The position numbers and the translations under genes were made by a program. Below the pieces are notes generated by a model. That model was not told the origin of the DNA and searched no databases. It saw only the letters and a list, made by a program, of their open reading frames with translations. DNA of 64,000 bases from Lyophyllum atratum (lineage: Eukaryota > Basidiomycota > Agaricomycetes > Agaricales > Lyophyllaceae): positions 1 to 64,000 of the forward strand of contig JACGCN010000061.1 in assembly GCA_014905825.1 (NCBI GenBank), written 5' to 3'. Of this stretch, positions 38,504 through 47,792 are shown piece after piece. Positions within the stretch are counted from its first letter, which is position 1. Every line of letters begins with the position of its first letter.

Positions 38504-38955
38504 TGTGACGGAGGTATTCAGTATCCACTCCTACTTCACTTCTTCCATCGCGCGCGTGCCCGGGCCGGCAGTATTTGTACATATTTACGTTGACTTTGTA
38601 TATTCGTTGCATCGCGAGTCTCTTAGAGACTCGCACTAATACTACTATCATCTCGGATCCTATCTACGCTCTACGCTAGGGAACCGCGATCGGTGCGACG
38701 GCTCGACCTCCCCGCCAGCCACGGGGCCCAGTGTTGGGTCACAACACGCCTCGCTCAGGCTAACAGAGCCCCTCTGCCGGATCTGTCGATCCCAGGCAAC
38801 TACTAGCTCGGACGACCCAGATGCAGCGCCCCACTCTCGGTGGCAGCAGCTCTGGGTCCTGAGAGGTTCGAGCGCCCCTCTGCGGCGGCTCCCTCTCACC
38901 TCTTCCTCACGGACTTCACTCACGCGAGAAGCCCATTTCGGATGGCCGCATCACA
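38504..38955 (+). repeat. 5' LTR (452 bp)
   Basis: It begins TGTGACGGAGG and ends GCCGCATCACA. It differs from the 3' LTR at one position only (ACGTTGAC here at about 38588-38595, ACATTGAC in the 3' LTR). It contains a perfect 21-bp palindrome at about 38614-38634. Confidence 0.95.
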
Positions 38956-39313
38956 ATGGTGGGGGCACCGCGGACTTCACCCAAGCGTGCTGAAGTCTCT
39001 TCACTCTCTACCTTTTGACGGCTCAACCTTTCGCCGTCTCGTCATCATGTTTCAAAATCCTTCAAATTCAGTCTGCTGCTTCACATGCTGGATCTCTCGG
39101 CTATCCTCGCCAAAGCGCGATTCGATCGATAAGGCTGCTTAGCGCCCCAAAATCACATCGATAACGACGGCTGCTATCAGCGCCATCCCGCTCCGCGCCT
39201 TGATCTATCTGCCTACGTTACACCCGAAGGTCCGGAAGATCCAACCCCTATCCTAAATCCTATATCTCCCGGAGTAGCTCTGCTTCGACTCTACCCCTCG
39301 ACATCTCTACGAT
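38956..39313 (+). other. Retrotransposon leader with candidate primer-binding site
   Basis: One base after the LTR, 38957 onward reads TGGTGGGGGCACCG. PBSs normally start TGG, pairing with the CCA end of a tRNA. The exact tRNA is not identified. The rest is an untranslated leader to ATG 39314. Confidence 0.6.
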
Positions 39314-41221
39314 ATGCCGCCGAAACGCTTTGTATCCAATCCATCGAACAGCCCACCTGGAGCAGCGCCTGCCGCTGCCCAGAAACGTTCATCCAGTCGA
39401 CTGGCGACTCCCTCGGGAGGCGCCCCCTCTTCGATTTCCTCTCCCACCACGGGGGGCACGGCAATCGCGGAGCCGGTCCCTGCGAAACCAGCTGCCTCTA
39501 AGGCGCAGGGTAAAGCGACGTCTTCGGCGCTCAACCGATCCCCTACCATCGAGAACGAACCCGACTTGGAGGGTTCTCCCCTAGGCCCAACTCTACCGTT
39601 GCAAGGACCTCTGTTGGAGCTAGAAACCGCTTTCGCTCCCCCTCCCTCCGTGACCGTAGGGCGCGTCATCGTCGACGCTGCCCCGTTGGACCCCTCGTTG
39701 GATCTCCCTCCCGTCATCTCTGGCGCTTCGAGCTATCGCTCAGCTGACGAACGTTCCGAATCGGCCGTTCCGTCGTTAAGCTTCCTGACGGAACCGACAC
39801 CCCCTCCCGAAGGTCGAAGCTCAGTCGCTGACTCCGACGTGACGGAGCGTCCTCGAGCACCGCGGCTATACGATACCCATCCCTTCATATTCAACGGGAT
39901 TCCCGCTCTAGCCAGCATCAAGTTCAGGAACGAGCCAATCAGTTGTTCCAACTACCGATTCCATCCAGTCCTCGACCCAGCTAAGGACTACGACCCTATT
40001 ACTCGATACGGGGGCGTAGATGGTCGGCTCCCGGGTCGAAGCCGTACGGAGTCGAACATAGTTCGCGAAATCATCATTCGTGCGGCCCGCCCCCATCGTG
40101 ATCTCTTGTGGGTCAACTTGGATGGTGCCATAAAAACCTTTCAAGGTCACAAGGTCTCCACTACCGATTTAGTCCGATACGGTACCGGAACCGACACTAT
40201 GTATTCGTTGAATAAGCCCTTGCTCAAAGAGGCCACTCAGACGATCTTAGCGGTCCATCAAGTCTTAGACGCCTTCGCCGACTTTCTCTACCAAGGACCG
40301 AAGAATCGATTCCGTTTGGATCCTGACTTTATGTTCATCCGGAGCATGGGTTGGAATTCGCACAGAACGGAGATTGTCCTCACCTTTCACGCTCTCCAGC
40401 GCCGTGTGACTGTGGCTGCTATACATATCGGGAACTTCTTCAAGAGTTTCGACCGTATGTTCTTACGACCGGACGACTTAGACTCTGTAAGCTCCCTCGA
40501 CTCGACAAACTTCTCATTGAGATCTGCTTTCGGCACTGCGTCCCCGAGAACCGAGCTGCGCAAGCTGGTGACTCGACCAGACTACCGAGTCGCCTCTGAT
40601 CACCCTCTAGCCGCTGCCCAGCGAGAGTTTCTCAACGGAGATCCTGAATACGCAGCTGGAGTATACTACCACCACCGCGCCCGATCCACTCGGAACCCAT
40701 CTCCCCAACGATCTTCCGTCGAGTCCGACCTCACTTCTATCTCTGAAGACATTAGGGGTAATATAGACGCTGCGACTTCCGACTACGTCCCTTCTATCTC
40801 ATCTGCGTTGGCGAATCGAAACCTTCGATTTGATCTTCCAGATTCTATCTCAAGCATTACTCGGGACCATGCCATATCGACTCTACCAGGAGTCGGCTCG
40901 ATCTCGAGCTTTGGGAGACAAGGCTCATCCATCGCCGCTCCCCCTTCGTCTGTCGCTGCTCCGACTACTGCGGGCTCGGGCGATCCCGCCTTGCAGCCTG
41001 GGGGGCCATTGTCGATGCAACCTCCCGCTTCTATGGACACAATGCGGAATTTACCAGTGTCTTTCGCGGTTAACGCGACTCAGATCCCTGCTCCTACGAA
41101 TTGGACTAGTTATTCGTACCAGACCGCTCCTCACGTAGCCCCTTCCAACTCTACCAAGGACCCTAACGGCGGTCCTCCAGATGGAGGAAGCGCTGGTTTA
41201 CCCGTAGGTGGCGCTCCATGA
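39314..41221 (+). CDS. Retrotransposon ORF1, unrecognised N-terminal protein
   Basis: This ORF has 635 codons from ATG 39314 to TGA 41219-41221. Residues 1-190 are Pro/Ser/Ala-rich and likely disordered. A globular stretch of about 200-430 follows (TRYGGVDGRLPGRSRTE, LLWVNLDGAIKTFQGHK, FHALQRRVTVAAIHIGNFFK). The C-terminus is again Pro/Ser/Gly-rich. I recognise no retroviral or retrotransposon domain: capsid, zinc knuckle and enzymes all lie downstream in the same frame past the TGA. It could be an N-terminal extension of Gag now separated by a nonsense mutation, or a separate structural protein. Its frame is identical to that of gag-pol. Confidence 0.75.
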   Translation: MPPKRFVSNPSNSPPGAAPAAAQKRSSSRLATPSGGAPSSISSPTTGGTAIAEPVPAKPAASKAQGKATSSALNRSPTIENEPDLEGSPLGPTLPLQGPLLELETAFAPPPSVTVGRVIVDAAPLDPSLDLPPVISGASSYRSADERSESAVPSLSFLTEPTPPPEGRSSVADSDVTERPRAPRLYDTHPFIFNGIPALASIKFRNEPISCSNYRFHPVLDPAKDYDPITRYGGVDGRLPGRSRTESNIVREIIIRAARPHRDLLWVNLDGAIKTFQGHKVSTTDLVRYGTGTDTMYSLNKPLLKEATQTILAVHQVLDAFADFLYQGPKNRFRLDPDFMFIRSMGWNSHRTEIVLTFHALQRRVTVAAIHIGNFFKSFDRMFLRPDDLDSVSSLDSTNFSLRSAFGTASPRTELRKLVTRPDYRVASDHPLAAAQREFLNGDPEYAAGVYYHHRARSTRNPSPQRSSVESDLTSISEDIRGNIDAATSDYVPSISSALANRNLRFDLPDSISSITRDHAISTLPGVGSISSFGRQGSSIAAPPSSVAAPTTAGSGDPALQPGGPLSMQPPASMDTMRNLPVSFAVNATQIPAPTNWTSYSYQTAPHVAPSNSTKDPNGGPPDGGSAGLPVGGAP

Positions 41222-41584
41222 GGAGCTGCCCCGGGAAACGATCCGAGCGGTAATGGAGGCGGCGGAGGCGGCGGAGGCAACGGAGGACCCCCCGGAGGAG
41301 GCGCTCCCTTTGGCGGAGCTGCCCCGGGGGGCAATCCTGGAGGACCCCCCGGAGGAGACCCTGGAAACGGAGGTTTCCCAGGAGGTGGTGCTCCTGGTGG
41401 AGGCGGAGCCCCTGGAGGAGGTGGTGCAGGAGGAGGAGGTGGCGCACCTGGTGGAGGAGGACTTCCTCATCAAAACTTTAACAACGATTATGTCGAAGAA
41501 TGGCAGCTCAATCACAAGCTGAATATCTCGGTCCTGCCTTCTTGGGACGGCAAGGGAGCTTCGGCTCTTAACTACCTCAGTTCC
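41222..41584 (+). other. Glycine-rich linker in the gag-pol frame
   Basis: The frame shared by ORF1 and pol stays open after TGA 41219 and codes about 75 Gly/Pro/Ala-rich residues, then LPHQNFNNDYVEEWQLNHK and SVLPSWDGKGASALNYLSS, which belong to the start of the Gag capsid fold. So the ATG at 41585 is probably not the natural start of this domain. Confidence 0.7.
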
Positions 41585-44500
41585 ATGGCCAAATTAGCGG
41601 GATTGGGACAGAAAATGCGGGAAGATTTAGCGCAGCTGGCACCATACAAATGGTCGGAGCGCGCTCAGTCCTGGTGGGACAACTTACCCGAAGATAACCG
41701 TACCTACCTATCCCAAGATTGGAACGTCATGCTACTCGGCATTCGAGCGCAATTCCTCGATGAAAATTGGATCAAGGAACGAACCTTCGAATTCGAGGAA
41801 ATGAAGTTCCGGCAGAAGGGTCACGAACGCGAATTCCCCTTGGACTTCATTCAGCGTCGTATTCGCTATCATTCCTTCCTGTTCCCCGACGACCCCGACG
41901 GAACCAAGGCCGTCTCTCGCATCCTCCGCACCAAACCTACTGAATGGGACTCTATTCTCAATGAGCGAGTATGCCCCTCTATATTCACTCTCATGGCTAC
42001 AGCTAGCCGAATGGCAGAAGTCCTGGTTGGCGGGTGGACACTTGCGGAGCGCATGCGCGCACCCACCTTCTATCGTGGCGGTCGCCGAGATCGCAACGCC
42101 CACAACGTGGAGATTCAAGCCATGGACGATCTACTCAGCGACGCTACGCCTGCCTTTATGCTGGAAAACGATGATGATCGTGATAATGAGTACTTGGACG
42201 ACGGGGAGAAGGAGGCCCATCCCGTACGAGCTAGGGGTTCCAAGCCCAATAAAGAGAAAAGACCTTGGCCGGAAGGCAAAGTCGTCGACGGTTATCATTT
42301 CGCACGCGATGACAGCGTATCGAGCGCCCGACCCCCTAATGGCGGCTGCTATATTTGCACAAGCACTCGGCACTTCGCTCGAGACTGCCCTCACTACGGG
42401 AAATGGGATTCGTTACGATCAGCTAACTTGATTACCGTTGATATCGACCCCGCCGACTTGGCTCAGCAGGATAGAGCGTATGTAGCTATGCTAGTTGAAT
42501 CTAAGGCCCCTGCTTCCGCTTATGCCGCGCGTGAACCTGAGACCAACGAACCTAAATATGTCTATCTTGCTGAGGCGTTCCCCAACGCATACCCTGGAGC
42601 CAATCGCAACTTTAGGCGGCGAGTTATGTTCGCTGTCCGTAAGGAAGAGAAGAAATTACGTTGGCGCTATGAAATCCCTACGGATAGCGACGAAAAACAC
42701 CTACCCCCTCCTCCTTACGTCGAGATCGTCGAGGCTCGCAAAATCCGTTCCCTTCCAGACGGCTATGGATCTCTAGGATCTAAGGCTCTACATATGAAAG
42801 TCCACGTCGGAGCGACGGATCAGGCTCCTATCCAAGGACGTCTTGATTCCGGCGCTGACATTACTCTCATGTCTGAAGAATACTGGGCGTCGCTTCCAGG
42901 TCTCCCGAAGCCTAAGGAAGGCCTTCGAATCAAATTATACCACCTTACTGGAAACGCTCGAGTCCTAGGATACATTAAGACCAAGATTTACGCTGAATCT
43001 ATGGACAAGCGAATGGTCTCGTTTGACCTCGAAGCGTACATCGTTCGAGACATGAACGTCCCGTTGCTACTAGGCGAAGATTTCCAGACCGCCTACGAAC
43101 TCGGACTTACGCGACACGTAACTGGCCATAGCGAAGTGCTTGTGGGAGACTCGGACTTGATCATTCCCGCTTCCTCCGCTCAAGCTGTCGATCTAGGCTT
43201 TGAAATAAGGAAGGCCTACACCACTCAGTCCTTCATACATTCGAAGACGGTACGGCGCAGCAATGTGCGCGCCAAAGGATTTGGTCATACTGATCCCCCT
43301 GTCGTGGCAGCTGAGGATCGGCTCATTACTGCTGAATCGGTGCATAATGTTCCGGTCGAAGCGCCCTTCGGAGACAGGAAGGAATGGATCGTCGAAAAGG
43401 TTATCATCAGCGACCCGAACTTGTCAGTTATGGCCGCGCCGACAACTTGGATTACGTCTGACGCTCCATATATCCCCATCGCCAACCCCTCCAAGACTCC
43501 CTGGTACATCAGGAAGGGGGACGTGGTGGGTTACCTTAAGGATCCCAGCTCCTTTGCGGACGCACCCGCTACACCGGAGGAATGGGATAAATACAATGCC
43601 TCCGCCGAAGCTCTGAAGTCGGTGATTGAAGGTTCTCTGTGCGCGCAAGACTTGGGTACTGCTGACGCTGGATCCCCTTCTGACGATAAATTGGAGGGCG
43701 ACGAGAACTGGGGCCCTAAAACGACGGCTCTGCCGGATGAGAGGATGGAAGGCGACATCGCCGACCTGGTAAATCTGGGCCCGGATGTGCCGGAAGACGT
43801 GAAGCCGAAGCTCTTTGACGTCCTCCGCAAAAACAAACTGGCTTTCGGTCTAGACGGACGCCTGGGGCATGTCGATGCCAAGGTGGAAGTTCCTCTACAA
43901 CCTGGGACGCAACCTATCTCCGTCCCAATGTACGGTGCTTCGCCCGCCAAACGCGAGGTCATCGAGAAGCAAGTCAATGCTTGGTTCGAAGCGGGGGTCA
44001 TCGAACCCTCGCGCAGCCCCTGGGGCTTCCCCGTCGTAGTCGTTTATCGCAACGGAAAGCCTCGACTCGTGGTCGATTACCGCAAACTCAATGCGAAGAC
44101 CATACCGGATGAATTCCCCATTCCCAGGCAAGCTGAAATCATCCAAGCTCTGTCTGGCGCCCAAGTTATGTCGGTCTTCGACGCCTTGGCTGGCTTCACG
44201 CAACTGGAGATGGCTGACGAGGCTAAACCGCGCACGGCATTCCGCTGTCATCTGGGACTCTATCAATTCAAACGCATGCCGTTCGGTCTGCGTAATGGTC
44301 CTTCTATATTCCAGCGCATTATGCAAGGCGTGCTGGCTCCATTCTTGTGGCTTTTCACATTGGTTTATATTGACGACATTGTGGTGTTCTCCAAGTCCTG
44401 GGACGAACATATTGTGCACCTCGACCAGGTGTTGGGCGCCATTGCTGACGCCGGTATCACACTGTCCCCACCCAAGTGTTTCGTCGGTTACTCTTCTATC

Positions 44501-46813
44501 CTCCTCCTTGGTCAAAAGGTTTCACGCCTAGGGTTATCGACGCATCAGGAGAAAGTTGCAGCGATCATTGATCTCGCGCGACCGCGCTCCATTCCGGAGC
44601 TGCAGAAATTCCTGGGCATGGTGGTTTATTTCTCGTCTTACGTTCCCTTCTATTCATTCTTGGCCGCCCCCCTCTTCGCTCTCCTCAAGAAGGGTGCGCG
44701 CTTTACTTGGGAAGCGGCGCACGAAATTGCCTTTTCCCAGATTAAGGACGCGCTCGCCAGCGCTCCCGTGTTGGGACACCCGGAACGGGGTCAGCCGTAC
44801 CGCCTGTACACTGACGCCTCAGATTTTGCGCTGGGCGCTAGCCTTCAGCAGGTTCAGTCTATGGCGGTGGCTGACCTCAAGGGCACTCCCATGTACGATC
44901 GGCTGTCGAAAGCCTGGGTCGCGGGGGTGGACCTTCCTAGTCTAGTCCCCTCCCTTTCGAAGGACGTCGATGAAGGCTTGGGCACTCGGCACAAGTGGGG
45001 TACGACTCTGGACTCCACAACTGTGCGAGTGGAACGAGTGATCTGCTATTGGAGTCGGACCCTGTCCCAGGCTGAACGGAATTATAGCGCCACTGAGCGT
45101 GAGGCGCTCGGCGCTAAGGAGGCGTTGGTCAAGTTTCAGCCCTTCATTGAGGGCGAGACTGTTATTTTGGTTACGGATCACGCGGCGCTGCAGTGGGCGC
45201 GCGTATACGAGAACGCAAATCGGAGATTAGCTGCGTGGGGGGCTGTGTATGCGGCTTACCCTGGCCTTAAGATAGTGCATCGTCCAGGCCGGGTACATTC
45301 AAATGTCGACCCCTTATCCCGCCTACCTCGCATACCGCAGCATAATTCTCCTCTGCGCGACGACACTCCACCTATCATTCCTGATGACGCAACCCAAACT
45401 CACGCTCAGTCTATCGAAGACGCTGGAAGTCACGCTCCGGCCAAGAAGGCGGCTTTTACGATTTGGTGGTGGGAAGATGTCATCGAGAAGGAAGTTAACC
45501 GTGTTTTGACTAGGAGAGGAGCTGCTGAAGCGCTCCCTAATAATGAGACTGAAGGAGCCGCTCAAGCGCTCCCAAACGACGAGGCCGAAGGAGCTGCTCA
45601 AGCGCTCCCAAAAAATCGAAAGTCAAAAGGAGCTGCTGCAGCGCTCCCGGGCGATCTCGATCCAAAAGATCGAGAAGCTGAGCTCTCTAACGAGGACCTC
45701 GCTACCCCGACCGACAACCTTCCATTCCCTAATAACGATCCTTGGACCTATCCAGCTGGAGTGTCTCCTTCCAAAGATGCTCCCGAAGACGACTGGTCTA
45801 ACAAATCCCATCTGCTCGTATCCATGAATCCAGACATGATTAAAAAGTTCGCTACGGCCTATCCCTTGGATCCCTACTTCGTTAAACGATACCCGGATGA
45901 AATCCCCAATCCGAACACAGTCCTAACTCCCTCTCACTTTCAAAAGGGCAGTAATGGCTTGCTTTACTTTATCGACGCGGATTGGAACACTAGGCTTTGT
46001 GTCCCGAAGGGACAGATTAGCTACGTTTTACGGTGGATTCACGAGTCCCCTTTCGAGAGCGCTCATGCTGGTCCTAGACGACTCTTATCCCGTCTCAGGG
46101 AGCTATTCTTCTGGTCTACCATGCATAAAGACGCGTATGACTTCGTATATTCCTGCGACGTATGCCAGAAGATAAAGACTGATCACTTGCGGAAAATGGG
46201 AGGACTCCGCCCCGCCCACATTCCCGCTCGACCTTTCGCTACGGTTTCCTTGGATCTTATAACAGGGTTACCCCCTTCAGGGACCGAAAACTATACCGCC
46301 GTTCTCGTGATTGTCGACAAATTGACTCGTTACGGCCTATTCATTCCCACCTTTCAAGACCTCTCTCAAGACGGATTCGCCAAAATCTTCGTCGAAAAGG
46401 TGGCTAACGTCTATGGGTTACCGGAGCGCATAATCGCTGATCGCGACAAGCGCTGGTCCACGGTGTTCTGGAGATCAGTGGTAGAAAGCTACGGTAGCGT
46501 AATGGCGCTATCATCCGCTCATCACCCTCAAACGGATGGTCAGACCGAAATCCTGAACGCTACTATCGAGCAAATGCTACGCGCTTATGTGGCTACGGAT
46601 CGATCTTCGTGGGCTCAGTGGCTGTCCGCGTTAGCCCACGCGTACAACTCAGCGGTGCATTCATCTACTACCTATGCCCCCAATTTCCTCCTTATGGGTT
46701 ACAAGCCGCAGACCACAGCTAGCGTAGTAGTTCCTCAAGGGGATCCAGTGACTCGCCCGTTCATGCCCAGCCAGAAAGGCGAAGATTTTGTGGAAGCCTT
46801 AGAAGTCCATTGA
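41585..46813 (+). CDS. Retrotransposon Gag-Pol (capsid, protease, RT, RNase H, integrase)
   Basis: 1,742 codons from the first ATG, though the frame is open from 41222. In order: Retrotrans_gag-like capsid (RAQSWWDNLPEDNR, about 41640-42060); CCHC zinc knuckle CYICTSTRHFARDC (42347-42388); aspartic protease LDSGADITL (near 42845). RT follows with PRLVVDYRKLN, FKRMPFGLRN and catalytic YIDD (44366-44377). RNase H begins YTDASDFALGA (near 44807), with TEREALGAKEAL and TDHAALQW. The integrase has an HHCC zinc finger (about 46036-46170) and catalytic core LDLITGLPP, ADRDKRWS, GQTEILNA. The reading ends at TGA 46811-46813 after EALEVH, before the C-terminal chromodomain. Pro/Glu/Ala repeats (EGAAQALPN) separate RNase H and integrase. 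Confidence 0.93.
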   Translation: MAKLAGLGQKMREDLAQLAPYKWSERAQSWWDNLPEDNRTYLSQDWNVMLLGIRAQFLDENWIKERTFEFEEMKFRQKGHEREFPLDFIQRRIRYHSFLFPDDPDGTKAVSRILRTKPTEWDSILNERVCPSIFTLMATASRMAEVLVGGWTLAERMRAPTFYRGGRRDRNAHNVEIQAMDDLLSDATPAFMLENDDDRDNEYLDDGEKEAHPVRARGSKPNKEKRPWPEGKVVDGYHFARDDSVSSARPPNGGCYICTSTRHFARDCPHYGKWDSLRSANLITVDIDPADLAQQDRAYVAMLVESKAPASAYAAREPETNEPKYVYLAEAFPNAYPGANRNFRRRVMFAVRKEEKKLRWRYEIPTDSDEKHLPPPPYVEIVEARKIRSLPDGYGSLGSKALHMKVHVGATDQAPIQGRLDSGADITLMSEEYWASLPGLPKPKEGLRIKLYHLTGNARVLGYIKTKIYAESMDKRMVSFDLEAYIVRDMNVPLLLGEDFQTAYELGLTRHVTGHSEVLVGDSDLIIPASSAQAVDLGFEIRKAYTTQSFIHSKTVRRSNVRAKGFGHTDPPVVAAEDRLITAESVHNVPVEAPFGDRKEWIVEKVIISDPNLSVMAAPTTWITSDAPYIPIANPSKTPWYIRKGDVVGYLKDPSSFADAPATPEEWDKYNASAEALKSVIEGSLCAQDLGTADAGSPSDDKLEGDENWGPKTTALPDERMEGDIADLVNLGPDVPEDVKPKLFDVLRKNKLAFGLDGRLGHVDAKVEVPLQPGTQPISVPMYGASPAKREVIEKQVNAWFEAGVIEPSRSPWGFPVVVVYRNGKPRLVVDYRKLNAKTIPDEFPIPRQAEIIQALSGAQVMSVFDALAGFTQLEMADEAKPRTAFRCHLGLYQFKRMPFGLRNGPSIFQRIMQGVLAPFLWLFTLVYIDDIVVFSKSWDEHIVHLDQVLGAIADAGITLSPPKCFVGYSSILLLGQKVSRLGLSTHQEKVAAIIDLARPRSIPELQKFLGMVVYFSSYVPFYSFLAAPLFALLKKGARFTWEAAHEIAFSQIKDALASAPVLGHPERGQPYRLYTDASDFALGASLQQVQSMAVADLKGTPMYDRLSKAWVAGVDLPSLVPSLSKDVDEGLGTRHKWGTTLDSTTVRVERVICYWSRTLSQAERNYSATEREALGAKEALVKFQPFIEGETVILVTDHAALQWARVYENANRRLAAWGAVYAAYPGLKIVHRPGRVHSNVDPLSRLPRIPQHNSPLRDDTPPIIPDDATQTHAQSIEDAGSHAPAKKAAFTIWWWEDVIEKEVNRVLTRRGAAEALPNNETEGAAQALPNDEAEGAAQALPKNRKSKGAAAALPGDLDPKDREAELSNEDLATPTDNLPFPNNDPWTYPAGVSPSKDAPEDDWSNKSHLLVSMNPDMIKKFATAYPLDPYFVKRYPDEIPNPNTVLTPSHFQKGSNGLLYFIDADWNTRLCVPKGQISYVLRWIHESPFESAHAGPRRLLSRLRELFFWSTMHKDAYDFVYSCDVCQKIKTDHLRKMGGLRPAHIPARPFATVSLDLITGLPPSGTENYTAVLVIVDKLTRYGLFIPTFQDLSQDGFAKIFVEKVANVYGLPERIIADRDKRWSTVFWRSVVESYGSVMALSSAHHPQTDGQTEILNATIEQMLRAYVATDRSSWAQWLSALAHAYNSAVHSSTTYAPNFLLMGYKPQTTASVVVPQGDPVTRPFMPSQKGEDFVEALEVH

Positions 46814-47347
46814 AAGGCTGCCAGAGATGCGGTGATCTTAGCTCAGGAGCGCCAAGCTAAAGCTTATAACAAGAGTCGTCGCCCCGTGGTTGAATTTAAA
46901 CCGGGAGAATGGGCCTTAGTCAACCCCCACTCCCTGGAGCTGGTAGATGTCGAAGGCACCGGACGGAAACTCGTACAACGCGTAATTGGCCCGTTTGAAG
47001 TTATGGAGAAAGTTAACCCCGTGGTGTACCGGCTACGGTTGCCCGATACCTACCCCATGCATCCCGTGTTTAATCTCGAGCATCTACGACGTTATACACC
47101 TTCCCATCCCCGATTCGGCGAGCGGACTCAATTACCGCCCACTCGAGACTTTATCGCTTCTGAGGAGTTCGAAGTAGAAGCCATATTGGGACACCGCATC
47201 ACGGGACGGAAAACTGGGAACAGACGCGAGTATCTCATTCGTTGGCGAGGCTATGACCCCACAGAGGACAGCTGGGTATCGGAATATGCTATTCGCAACG
47301 CGCCCGCGCTTAAACGCGAATATCACGCGATGGCTGGGCTCCCGTGA
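46814..47347 (+). pseudogene. Pol C-terminal tail with chromodomain, cut off by an in-frame TGA
   Basis: The same frame continues past TGA 46811 with KAARDAVILAQERQAKAYNK and FKPGEWALVNP (the integrase GPY/F-type region, including VIGPFEVMEKVNP). A chromodomain follows (EVEAILGHRITGRK, REYLIRWRGYDPTEDSWVSE) and the frame ends at TGA 47345-47347. There is no ATG at its start. Chromodomains on integrases direct insertion to marked chromatin, so its loss would change targeting. Confidence 0.88.
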
Positions 47348-47792
47348 TGGGAAACTTGGGCGGAGTTTCAAAATTTGTGTTATCGATGGTCATCTCTCTC
47401 TCTTCTTCCTTTCCTTCACCCCACTACCTTATCGCGCCTATACCTACTCTACTACCCCTCTAAACTACCTGCGTGGCGGCGACTTGGTAGTTAACGCGCA
47501 CCTTCGCGCTCTAACTAGTCCGAGGCGCCTTGTGGATTCGTTCCACCTCGCTACATCAAGAAAACCCGAGGAAGACGACCAGGATCGAAGGCGCGCCCTG
47601 CGGCGCGACACGACCTGAGGCGCTACTTAACCCTCGCCACAAAACTCCCGAAAACAATCTAAAAAAGTCGACCAGGATCAGAGGCGCGCCCAGAGGCGCG
47701 ACTACGACCTGAGGCGCTACCCCACTTCAACGACAAAAAACAACTTCTATCGACTACCCTTCCCACTCCTTGCCTCTAAACAAAAAACGCTC
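47348..47792 (+). repeat. Pol-ORF3 spacer with a GGCGCG-containing direct repeat
   Basis: A 445-bp non-coding spacer. A unit of about 45 bp occurs twice (about 47577-47624 and 47667-47720). Both begin GACCAGGATC and contain GAGGCGC/GGCGCGCC blocks, then ACGACCTGAGGCGCTAC. The GGCGCGCC and GGCGCG blocks can pair as short hairpins. The function is unknown. It could be an RNA element for the downstream ORF or for packaging. Confidence 0.7.

Noticed and set aside
38660..38923. 87-codon ORF present in both LTRs
   Set aside because: It repeats only because the LTRs repeat. It has no start context or domain, so it is not treated as a gene.
41208..41522. 104-codon Glu-rich ORF overlapping the ORF1 stop
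   Set aside because: It is the glycine-rich GGA/GGC linker read in another frame. The in-frame gag sequence explains the region.
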